64,000 nucleotides of DNA, taken from positions 63,772,800-63,836,799 of the forward strand of contig CM049314.1 in NCBI GenBank assembly GCA_026874595.1, given 5' to 3'. Below, in pieces: positions 35,703-46,154 of this stretch. Position 1 is the stretch's first letter. The number at the start of each line of letters is the position of its first letter. Made by a program: the position numbers and the translations under genes. The notes beneath the pieces were generated by a model that was not told the origin of the DNA, did no database searches, and saw only the letters and a list, made by a program, of their open reading frames with translations. This stretch comes from Sipunculus nudus (taxonomy: Eukaryota; Annelida; Sipuncula; Golfingiida; Sipunculidae).

Positions 35703-36753
35703 GCAGTATAGTCCAAAAGTCGCATAAACTCTAAATTCTTAATAAAGAAATTAATTTCTAATCCCGTCAGATGCCTTCTTCCTTTATGAACCAACTACTC
35801 TTAAATTGCGAGTGCGTGTTTGTTTAATTGTATACGTGGAGGTTACACCGAAAAAAACCGACCTGACTGCGGCGTCTGACACAATAATTCTTCACCGTAG
35901 GATTAAGGTCTATCGTACATATAAATAACCCCCGCTGTCTGTGATTTACTTATGATTTGCCTGACATTTGACCCAACCACTGGTCAACTAGCATTGTCAG
36001 TAAATGTGAAAAATATGTGACGCTAAATCCCTTTTCACGCATTCCATATGTCAATGTGGAATAATAGTTAATCCCGAAAATTCATCCAAGTAACCCTTTT
36101 GCATATTGTTGATATGACCAAAACAAGTGTCACAGCACCATTTCCCTATCATTTACATATTTAACAATTCTTGAAACAGTTATATCACGTAAATTGTCCA
36201 AGGAAACACGTGCACAAGTGTTTTTTTTTTATATTAACAATACCGCGTCACCGATATTACACTTCACATGATCCACAGATTTTTCAATACATAAAATATG
36301 TTTCACGCACAGACGAATACCTTCTGTTCGTTATATTTTAAATGAATGTTATCGATGCATACTCTATATATAGGCTACATTAACTTTATTTTAGTAATTT
36401 ACAGTACAAAACACATTATTCCTTACTGTGAGTGGGTTTCGACCTTAAATACAGCATTTGAACACCACAAAACCTATTACTCTCTTCTTCAAGTTCATAC
36501 GATACACATTATTTTTGAATGTTTAATCTCTTAAATCTACCGTCCTGTTACTGACAAAAATAGGTGTCAATACACTGACAGGAGGATGGGTAGGCTTACT
36601 AAGGGGCTGATCCAGGACCTAAGTTGAGGAGGGGTCATCCCCGGGAGGACTTATGACATAACCAGTGAAAAAGGTCCCAAGGTCCGGAAGGGGGGGGGGG
36701 GGTCCAGGCCCCCAAAAAACTTATCTGAAACCCCTTAAAAATATTGCGGCGGC

Positions 36754-36760
<7 letters not shown>
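35703..36760 (-). repeat. Loop sequence B, inverted copy (copy 2)
   Basis: This is the reverse complement of 32652-33718 from GCAGTATAGTCC to AATATTGCGGCGGCTG. It carries a longer C/G tract at 36689-36702. The open frame of copy 1 (33295-33579) is broken here by a missing T in a T-run and other changes. It ends in a TA microsatellite. Confidence 0.85.
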
Positions 36761-36812
<52 letters not shown>

Positions 36813-36955
36813 TGCAACAGCATACATGAATATTAAGAATGTGTGAAGAAAATGTCAGTTATTGCAAACAAATAAATTATATTCATATATATGAATATAT
36901 ATGAATATATATGTATATATATATTTAAATATATATATATATATATTGTTTGCAA
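36757..36955. repeat. TA microsatellites
   Basis: An uninterrupted (TA)n of about 50 bases lies at 36758-36809. A second ATATATGA/TA-rich tract lies at 36883-36946. Confidence 0.9.
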
Positions 36956-37059
36956 AAGCGGTGTTGCAGCAAAATAAAGAACGCATCTAGAGCAAACAAA
37001 AAGAGGAAAATCTGTAACTAACTATTTTGGAAAAGATAATCTAACCATGGAAATGTATG

Positions 37060-38160
37060 TCAAATCTCGGTCGGGATTTGGTCCGGTCTAAACCACGATC
37101 AGGATTTGGTCCAGCTTGTCTAAACAAGATCCCAAATCCCGGGACTAAATTCCGATCGGGATTCAATCCAGCCCAAACCCCGATCGGGATCTCGACTGGA
37201 CCAGTTCCTCATTGAGATTCTATGGCAGACTGGAAAAGGCTTTTCGTGTAAAAATAATATTTTAAAGGTGAAGACATGAAAAAAAAATTGTGTGAAAAAT
37301 TTTATTTAATGTATCAACATATGTAATAAAAATATGATTATACATTAATAGTTGTTAATATTGTTTTTTTTTTAATCCGGATTTAAACGTTATTTTATAT
37401 TTATTAAATTATAGAAATTAAACTCTGATTGATGTTTCATACGTGACACTGACACCTACAGCTTGGTTATTGAATATATACAGAAGAAAATAGACACGTA
37501 ATTAACATACTAATTTAAAAACGTTAGTTTGATTATTGATAACGTTCATTATGATAATGATCTAATTGTCGCAAAAACATTAAAAATTTCCAACAGGCTT
37601 CATAAATATTTTATTAATTATTAATCATCTAAGAAGATATTATTGCCATATCATTGTAAGTACTTACACCAACAGTGATACTCACATATGTTGCAATAAT
37701 CAAATACTCATTACCAAATGTTATATCAAAAATCTAATATACAATTTGATGAACATACTGGAAATAATAATTAAACCTTTAAATTTAAGGATTGAAAATC
37801 ATTCAAATAAACATAATCTCTATATTAATTCAAACTTGAATATTAGTTAAGATATTAAGGAAGTATAATTAATTCGGAAAATAAACTAAGTTAAGATTTG
37901 TCATTACCTGTTGAGTTATAATTTAAGACATCCTGTCATGGATATAGGCAGGCGCCTAATCTTGGTCTAGGCTGACCTGACCCTGGAAAATTTCAGACAG
38001 GAACTCATTTTCTTTCCTAAGAGTTAATAATCGGGGGTTTAGGCGGAACAAATCCCGATCGGGATCAGATCAGGTTCGGAATTGGGCTATCCTAAATCCC
38101 GATCGAATTTTGGTCTGGGCCAATCGCCGAATGATCCAAACCGGGATCTGGGCCTTGGCA
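37060..38160. mobile_element. Element with clustered GATCGGGAT palindromes at both ends
   Basis: The left cluster (37060-37215) and right cluster (38040-38155) both contain repeated CCCGATCGGGAT with GGTCCAG or GGTCTGG and AAATCCC spacers. The right cluster is broadly the inverse of the left. Arm E' (37380-37640) lies inside. Such subterminal repeat clusters suggest a DNA transposon, but no transposase is visible and the exact termini are unresolved. Confidence 0.45.
37380..37640 (-). repeat. Arm E' of second inverted pair
   Basis: This is the inverted copy of 35430-35680. It lies within the GATCGGGAT-flanked element, so the second palindrome may have formed when part of that element was copied. 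Confidence 0.8.
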
Positions 38161-39716
38161 TATATATGCATGTACACTACATATGCAGCAGTCATGAAAG
38201 ATAATATCACATCCTCCTGTTCTCTTAATCCTGACTCTGCTAGTCTATAGAGTGGAGAAGGATGTGGAAGAGTGATGTTTGTGGACATTGGCGAAACTGA
38301 CTACAGGACAATTTTGTTAGAATATGTAAAAATGTACAATTCCCACCACACCTATTTTGTAAATAATGTGACATTCAGCAAAGCTACAGTTAGTTGACAA
38401 GCAGTCACCTTTTTTTACACGTATGTCTATAAGTTTCAGACTTAAGGCACTTTGATCACTGTGCTCTCACAAGCAGCTGAATCTCCTCACAAAGTTATTA
38501 TCCAATTAGATAATGTGGTCAAGTTCCAGGATGCAAATAAGTGACAGTGATAGCTATAATCTCGACATGTTCTTTATAAAAATTATTTTGCAATTTACAG
38601 GCATTGCACCACGTACACATGACGTCAGGATGTGTGTAGTGCCGTTATGTACAATTTGATATTTCCCAGATCAGCCACCGGAAGGTCAATAAAGTTTGAA
38701 TATTAATAGAAAATAAAGTCATGACCTGTGAAGTTTGACCTCAGCTAGTTTGAGGGATACCACAGGGAAGAAAACAAGAAATATTTTAATTAATATATTA
38801 GTAACAATTGAATAGAGTAATATTTTGTCAAAGAACCCAACGAAAATCGATTGGGACAATGTTTAAGAGTATAACTGGTTATTCAATGATTAGTAATAAA
38901 AGGCAGCGTTGTCCATTGTGTTAAGAAAAGTTACAAAATTTGATAAGTGATCGACAGTATGACTAGGATACGACAGTTATCCATGTATATTGTACGACTG
39001 TAGAAATGTATCTGATACAATTTCAGTATAGATTACTCTATAGAATATTTTATCTATGTAGGATCAACTCTATACATATGGCGTATAACTGATAGTAAAA
39101 GATGTGTGTATTGTTTTTTTTTTTTAAGATGAGTCTAAGGTACATATTCTAGTATGATGCAAGTGGCATGTGAGTAAAAGTTTTTATAACCAGTTTAATG
39201 CATGGGCAAAATATGCTTGAATTGATATGCAACGGTTGTGTCCAGCTTTGGGGTGTGAAATAAATCCCCCAGTAAAATTGTCGATATTTTATTGTTGATT
39301 TTTTTCTTCTTTCTTATCGTAATATGACAAATCCGTCATCGATACATATATTAATGAAACATTTAATTAGGTTAGAAAGATTACAACACAATGTTGCCGA
39401 GAAACAATAAGTCAAAAATGCATTAACACATATGGAAACCCATACTGCTAGCTTTGAGTTGTGATATTTATATGTAACATTTTAGAAATAGAATTAATCC
39501 ATGGGATATCTTGAATACCATTTAATGTATAATTGTAAAAAGAACATTACTAAAAAAAGGAGTATTTTCTTTTATTTAACAAGTGGAAAACATCTGAAAT
39601 GTAAACGATTAAACTGCGTTATTTGCATGCAATTTCTCCACATAAAAGAGACAGTTGTTTATATATATACTACTGTCATGTAATGTCATGTCACGTCATG
39701 AAACGTGTGAAATATG
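38161..39716. other. Intergenic stretch with one diverged P-block copy
   Basis: At 38640-38765 the phrases TTTCCCAGATCAGC and CCTCAGCTAGTTTG match 40811-40905 and 58553-58640, so a diverged copy of the leading block of the segmental units is present. The rest is A+T-rich and without recognisable genes. Confidence 0.45.
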
Positions 39717-39718
39717 TA

Positions 39719-40635
39719 CAGTCGAACCTGTCTAATGCGACCACCCAAAGGACTGGGCACAAGTGGTCGTAATTGACAGGTGGTCGTAATTGATAGGTTC
39801 TGAACAATGAGAAACTGCACAAATCTAGATGACATGTATGACGGAAATATACATATTAGAACATCTTTATGACTATAATTAAAAACGTATTTACAGAAGG
39901 GAACGATCTTCGTGCTGCATGTATTTTGTAATTGCATACAAATGTACATGTACTTATATGTGTAATTTGATGTGTTGATAAATAAAAATGAATTTGCACA
40001 CAATTGATTAGAAGGTACTCTACGTACTCATATTTATAATGGTTCTTCTGACACGATGAATGTGCTCATATGAACGACTCAAAATTGTTTGCTGACGTCA
40101 CTGGTAACTAACATCACTTGTTAGAAACATCATAAAGTATCAACTGTTTGTAATAAAACCTTTCATATAATGCACTGAATAGATCATAGACAGATCAAAG
40201 ATTAACTTTTGGGATCCTCCATTGCTGTGGATTAATAGCTCGTGTAAGCCTGTCAGGTTGCCCGCCTGGGGCTCTAGGCACAGGGTAGGCAAAGGGTCCC
40301 TACATTCACCAGTATGTTCTCCGTACACACGCACACCAGTAAACCAAACAGAGAGCGGTGCAAGTGACCGCAGCTTCACGCATGGTCAATCAACCAACCG
40401 GTTAGCGCTTGTCAATGAGTAGGACATTGAGTGCCCACATTAGGCAGGTCAGTAAATAAGTAATATGTCACTCTGGTCAGTAAAAACTGTCCGTAATCCA
40501 TAATAGCAAGGTGGTCGTATTTCACAGCTTTTATCTATAGATAATATGACGGAATTTAGAAAGGGACTGATATCTAGTGGTCGTAATAGCCAGGTGCCCG
40601 GATTTCACAGGTGGTCGTTCAGACAGGTTGGACTG
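39719..40635. mobile_element. Pogo/Tc1-like MITE, 917 bp, TA target duplication
   Basis: Inverted ends CAGTCGAACCTGTCTAATGC...GGTGGTCG and its complement CAGTCCAACCTGTCTGAACG are each flanked by TA (39717-39718 and 40636-40637). GGTGGTCGTAATT-type motifs recur near both ends. TA duplication with CAGT-starting termini is typical of pogo/Tc1-mariner elements. No transposase frame is present, so it is non-autonomous. Confidence 0.75.
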
Positions 40636-40804
40636 TACATGTATTTGTATCAGAACTGCAGAGAATTTATTCATATGACTGCGCACACTTATAAAGTTAG
40701 GATAAGCGAGTATCGGACATTTTGTAGTTTGGTTATATATGTATCTAGACTATTGACTCATGACTATTATGTCAGGAAGATTGGGAGAACTGTCATGTAT
40801 ATAT

Positions 40805-41132
40805 ACACAGTGGTATATTTCCCAGATCAGCTATACTAGAAATTCCAAAGATCAACAGATTATAATGTCATGGAGTGTGAACTTGGCCTCAGCTAGTTTG
40901 GCCTCGCTTTGTGTTGTCATATTATGGTACTTGTTGGCACAACTTAAATAATAGATTAAACATGCAAGCACAAAACTTTGTATTTAATGTGTGATAAAGT
41001 GCTTGTGTGCTAAAAGGATGTACCTCTGACAGGTGTACCTATGTTCTTTTTTTATACCCAGCCGGTTTCATAAGTGTATCGGTTGGAAGATATTAATAAA
41101 AAGTGTGCACTGGTTTTCACTTGATATAACTA
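40805..41132 (+). repeat. P block, leading part of segmental unit 1
   Basis: TTTCCCAGATCAGC, CCTCAGCTAGTTTGGCCTCG and GGTACTTGTTGGCACAACT correspond to 58553-58680 of unit 3. No gene is recognised; open frames overlapping it are not conserved. Confidence 0.65.
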
Positions 41133-41474
41133 GCCGTAAATACACGACCCTGGCACCCAGTTGGCTGGCAAGTCTCTACTTGAGTTTTGACACAAGTCAT
41201 AAGCGGGATAGCACTGCAACGGCCATCCATCCTTTTGCATTAATACTGTGGTTGATAGCCGGTAATCTTCACATTAGGCTACGAGTAATAAAGCAAAACA
41301 ACATAACAAATGTGAAATCACAAAGTGTAGATCCACTTCTATTGAAACAGGTCAATGGCTGTGTGGCGTACAAGTTGGCTATCGTCCAATCATGCGTGTG
41401 GTAACATGTTTCTGTTCATGCTGTCAGAAATTCAACAAACATGGGGGAGGGGGGTGGGGGTATACCAATATGCT
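41133..41474. mobile_element. About 340-bp insertion in P block of unit 1
   Basis: Unit 3 reads GATATAACTAAACAGGTTTAAAAC at 58854-58877. Unit 1 has GATATAACTA, then 342 extra bases, then GGTTTAAAAC. The insert contains a 123-codon-frame segment without known motif and a G-rich 3' end. Type unresolved. Confidence 0.45.
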
Positions 41475-42839
41475 GGTTTAAAACATATTTTTTTTTCGTT
41501 TAGTACCTGTTGTTAGAAAGTACACAAATATACCTGACGATTGGTACGGTTTACTTTTAAGTGACAGCGTAACTTAAGGCATTGTCAAAACTGACGAAAA
41601 TATTTACATCCACATATAGCCTTACAATGCGGCTTTCCATAAAAAAATGTAAATTCACACTGACGCTGGTCGGAGACTATTGTGGAAGGTCCGAAATGGC
41701 GCTAATGAAATAGTTCACTTTCCCTTCATTCTTTAGTTAATTAGTTGAGATAACCTCTATTTGTAGTAAAAAAATGAGTTTCTCACGTCATATTTCACTG
41801 TTAATAGTTCCTGAACACATGACTTGTTGACTCTGGTGGAACAGAAATCCTTTTATTTATAATTGACTATTGCTTGTACTTGGTATAATTTTGTTATACT
41901 GCTTCATGATTTGTACCCATTGCACACTTTAAATAAAAACTGTTCGGGAAATGATTTTGTGTCATGTTGTTCATTTATAGCGCAGTTTTGATCTCATGGA
42001 TCATCCCATTGCTTAAAGTTAGGGAATATAAAACCTTCACCCACCAACCCTGTATTTATACTCCTGACTGACAGTAAATGTTGGACCAAAGTACAAATGA
42101 GAAGATCTTACAATGTCTCAGCACGGAGGGGGGTAACCAGGATATACCAAAAGAGGGTGGGGGTGGTTGCGGGAGGGAGGGTTGAGGATGTGAGTGTGTA
42201 ATGTAGGACACTTACTGGTCAAAAAGTGCACATATGTATATATATATATTTGTGTGTGTGTGTGTGTGTGTGTACTGAACTTCAATGTTGGTGTAACATT
42301 TTACAACTCAAAATGAATGAAAAAGTTCACTCATTAATCATTTGTTTTGAATTTATTTGTTTCACATCTTGATGATCCTATTAAGATTTGAGAAATAGAT
42401 CCCCGAGATAGATCTCCATGGAAAATAGTTACCTGCAGGTGAAAGTGTACAGCAATGGAAATGTAAACAAGACTGATATTTTAATGCTTTTAAAATTACG
42501 TTCATAATATAATTATCATAGCAGAAATTTACCTTTACTGAAATTTATTCTCAGTATTACATGCAAGGTCGACTGGAGGGGGAATTGCCCCCTCCGGGCA
42601 CCTTGGAAATATCCATGACATAACTGAGATAACAAGGTAAATACAAACAAATAAGGTAAATATCTGGGTGATCAATTTTTTCCAGAAGTGGGTTTCCGGG
42701 CTGATTTGTACTGACACAATCAAAGCCTATTACTAGTAATGATGTGACTTAATCTTAGTGGAAAGGACATATCCTATTTGCAATGGAATGAATGACGCCT
42801 AGTTCACCGGACAGGGAAGAAAATTCGCTGGAATGGATC

Positions 42840-42902
42840 AGCAACTATAACCAGCTGGACATTACATCGCTGCAGTGTTCAAAAACCTGAGTATCCATCA
42901 AT
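42840..42902 (+). other. Candidate 5' non-coding exon, copy 1
   Basis: The end of a transcribed leader is inferred from a strong donor, TCAAT|GTGAGTAG, at 42902/42903. The segment before it (CAGCTGGACATTACATCG) is conserved in all three units. The upstream boundary is unknown. It would splice to the acceptor before the acidic exon at 44044. Confidence 0.4.
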
Positions 42903-44056
42903 GTGAGTAGGTATATTAAGCATTTTATATATGCATTACACGGCACGTTTTACTGGACATCAGACGATAAAATGTGTTTATATTTTGCTTGATCTCTTTC
43001 AATATGTATATGCACAACAACGAACAGTAAGGAGGAAGAGGTGTTGTAAACATGATTTCAAATCTAAAGGTTAAATTGGGTGTCAACGTCAAAGGTTAAA
43101 TTTGTTGAAAGTTTTTTAATCCACATTCCTTATGCCCACTTGTCATTTTGTTTGAGCAACCACAATACTGGAACTGGTACGTGCACCACACAATGTTAGG
43201 TCCTACCATGATTACATTTATTTTGCTCATTCTTCTTAGTAAATAATAGTTAATATAGTTGACTCAATGTCGACAGATTTCTTATTATAGACTGTCGACA
43301 GACTCTGTCAAATGAAAATGTCTTTTATTGTTATCCTAAAGTCAGCTATTAACCTACTTTTTCCATAGAATGTATGTGATTTATAGCCTATTCTTCGTAC
43401 ACATTAATACACTCTTGGTAAAGCTATTAACATAGCCCCTCTATGATGGATGTATTAGCTTATCTACATGTTGTCAATAAACATAACAATGTTGAAAAAA
43501 ATCTCGTTTAACCTAAGTTGGTTGGTTGCTTTTGTATTGAGGTTCAAAGATCACTATTTGCAAACCCCCCTTTGCAAAGCTCTGATTCATCTGGCTAGCC
43601 GCCAGATTTCTTTGTTGAACGTGTAAGTTTTTTTTTGGCGGACCCCCACCTATTATACAGGGGGATACAAACAGAACGAACAGCCTGTGTGCCATTCATT
43701 CAGGCCAGATTTTATTAAAGACACAAACAAGTTTCTTTAGTTGTTTGGCGTCAGATATCGAATAGGCCCCTTTCACCAAGACTTGATATATTTATAGATA
43801 CAAAAGTAAATTTTTAATTGTATTGGAATATAAATCCTTGTCAAATGAAATCATACCCAGTTAAATTCGCTGTTGTTGAAGATCAATCGGGTTTTTTTTC
43901 GACTTCAACCCAACCAGGTTTACTGTCGTTTGAAATTATATAGAAAAGATATTTAAAACATCTTTGCTTCATTTAACAATTTCTGCTGTATGTGGTAAAA
44001 GTGCAGACACAAGTTATTAACTTTCTGTGTGATTAATTTGTAGTGAGTGGAGAAAT

Positions 44057-44120
44057 ATGGCGTACTACTTGTCTGGTGACAGTGACTGGGACAGCAGTGA
44101 CTCTGATGATTATGACATCA
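44057..44120 (+). CDS. Acidic leader exon, copy 1
   Basis: Acceptor TTAATTTGTAG ends at 44043. The exon then has TGAGTGGAGAAAT, ATG and 21 codons, ending at donor ATCA|GTGAGTAT in phase 1. The peptide is rich in Ser-Asp pairs resembling casein-kinase-2 sites. The exon is conserved in sequence, frame and donor in all three units. Confidence 0.6.
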
Positions 44121-46154
44121 GTGAGTATATTGGCTTCGAAGACTAAATGTCAATGGCGTATAGCCAGGGAGCGATGCACGCGGCCATGCCCCCAACTACC
44201 CAACCGACAATGCGTATAATATTGATGATAAACATTCAAGACACTTTATACCTACTAGAAAAGTCATGGACATGGGAATCTGGGGGAGAGGGCAGAGGTT
44301 TGGGGGGGGGGGGGGGGGGGGCAGAGGGGGCGATTGCACCCCCACCCCCCAACGTTTGTGTAGCGGGGGGCAATAGTATAGTTTCGCCCCCCACCATTAT
44401 TTGATGGCTTTATATAACTGTTTCAATAAAAAGAACAATGACAGACATTTGATCTTTGGTTTCAGAAGATGGAATCAACCATTTTTCTATAAGTTCATCA
44501 TCACTTCAAATTGCAATATACATGAGTTTTCTTTAAATTGACATCTATGCGAGTCGTTTTTGAATTTGCGCACTGCTCCTTCTCACACCCTCCAACCTTT
44601 CGGAGAACCATGGCCCTTCAGCTGATGTAATATATTCCCCCCCCCCCCCCGACTAAAAAAATTGTTCCCATACCTAAGAAAGTGAACACATGCATGTATT
44701 GATCATGTTTACCTTTAGGTTAGTTACGGTATATTTACATTTGCAGTTAAAGATAGGAAAGAATCTATCACGGGGATTTTGTGCTGTACTTTTTTTTTGA
44801 CAACTTATAAACTCGTGATAATGTAATATGCATCCCAAACGAATGGTCGAAAAAATTGAATTTGTTGGTCTGTAATGTGTACTCTATTTATCTTATATTG
44901 ACTGTGGTATGGGTTTGCAAACATTGTTATATTTCTATAATAAATATATATATTTTCATCGCATATTAACATTCACAATTAATTCATAATACTCATATTA
45001 TATTGAGATGGACTGGAAATAGCTGAGCCTTAAAAGTAAAAATTTAGTAATATTTTTCATGAATTGATAGATTAATTTAAGATGGTATGCTGCAATAAAG
45101 GATCAGGAATGGGGCATAGGCTAAATTAATTAAAATTCAACTGAAGCCTCATGTTGCAAAATATTAAAATAATACACAAAAATCAATAACTGAACTATTT
45201 GCTTTTTACAACACCCCTAGCCCATTCATGAAGGTCAAGATCACCGGTCACATGTTAAAAAACTACACATAGATGCTTCCGATCGGTTGTTTAGTGTAAT
45301 AAATATTGAACATAAATGTAATTATCAAAGTGAGGTTGCCACCCCATGGCAGAATCCATATCACTTGGTTACAAGACTTGGAAGAACCAAAAGTTTGTAA
45401 AATGTATAATTTTTTTAAAGTTTTACACCTCATATTAGGCCTTTTGTCACTAACAATGTGACACACTGTGAGTTTAAGAAACAACAGCCAACTTTCAATA
45501 GCCACCCATTGGTATTCAAGCAGTGAAATGAGAACACTGAAGAGAAAAGCTGCAGATTTCGTCACAAATGAGTCTACTGGTGTGTGCGAGTATTTCTTCA
45601 GAAACAAGACTTCTGAATATTTTCAAAATATCTTGGATACAACAGGGATCATGACCCCTTTAAGAAAGGACCAGGGAGGGGATCCCCTGAACCCCATCAA
45701 CGGGAGACTCGAGGGTGTGTTTCTCAGTGCCAGGGAAAATCCTCCGCAAAAAACTCCATTTGTTCGTAAACGAATCCTTATAGACGTTTACGAACTTTTG
45801 AACAGGGACTCTTCCCTGTTTTTCTCGGATTTCTACTGTGTGAATGATCCACATTACATACAGTTGGTGCTGACCCCTAGACACCGCGTTAACTACTATC
45901 CTATATTAACCGAGAAACTTGTGGAACTGGACATCACGGATAACCCGTTCTTGTGGACTGACGCAGATAATGACGTCATTGTGGTGACCGGACGTGACGT
46001 GTGGGTTGAGGTTTATTACACTGAACGTATACACATAGATGATTTGATACTGAAGGGAGCTGCAAAATTAGTAACCACTGGCATAATCGGCCCCGGATCT
46101 GCAGCCGGGAGTGGTGTGAGGAAGAACCTAAACTGCCCTAATTGTAATCTGTAG
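44057..46154 (+). CDS. PHYHIP-like protein, copy 1
   Basis: Proposed coding exons are 44057-44120 and 45502-46154, giving 238 residues. The last exon encodes the C-terminal domain of phytanoyl-CoA hydroxylase-interacting protein. Visible motifs are CEYFFRNKTSEYF, GIMTPLRKDQGGDP, NPINGRLEGVFLSAREN, LFFSDFYCVNDPHYIQLVLTP and a terminal C-P-N-C-N-L. Vertebrate PHYHIP binds phytanoyl-CoA hydroxylase and has an N-terminal FN3 domain that is not seen here; biochemical role in invertebrates is unknown. The 44057 exon encodes an acidic Ser/Asp-rich leader (MAYYLSGDSDWDSSDSDDYDI). Copies 2 and 3 use acceptor CCTCAG or CCACAG just before G-C-TAT; that segment is deleted here. A phase-compatible replacement, CTTTCAATAG at 45492-45501, is my inference. 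The domain frame itself is intact. Confidence 0.7.
44270..44400. repeat. G-run/C-run intronic tract, copy 1
   Basis: A run of about 20 G at 44302-44321 is followed by GGGGGCGATTGC, a C-rich stretch and GGGGGGCAATAG. Equivalent tracts lie at 52165-52270 and 61720-61795 in the other units. A second conserved C-run in the same intron is at 44637-44650, matching 52513-52524 and 62031-62046. Confidence 0.7.
45502..46154 (+). CDS. PHYHIP C-terminal domain exon, copy 1
   Basis: The frame is open from before 45502 to TAG at 46152-46154 and encodes the complete domain. The start at 45502 depends on a cryptic acceptor; homologous sequence proper begins near AGTGAAATGAG at 45521. Later substitutions relative to copies 2 and 3 are mostly conservative, so the domain seems still under constraint. 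Confidence 0.75.

Noticed and set aside
41033-41404. 123-codon plus-strand frame.
   Set aside because: It straddles the boundary of an insertion absent from unit 3, so it is not an ancestral gene, and no domain is recognisable.
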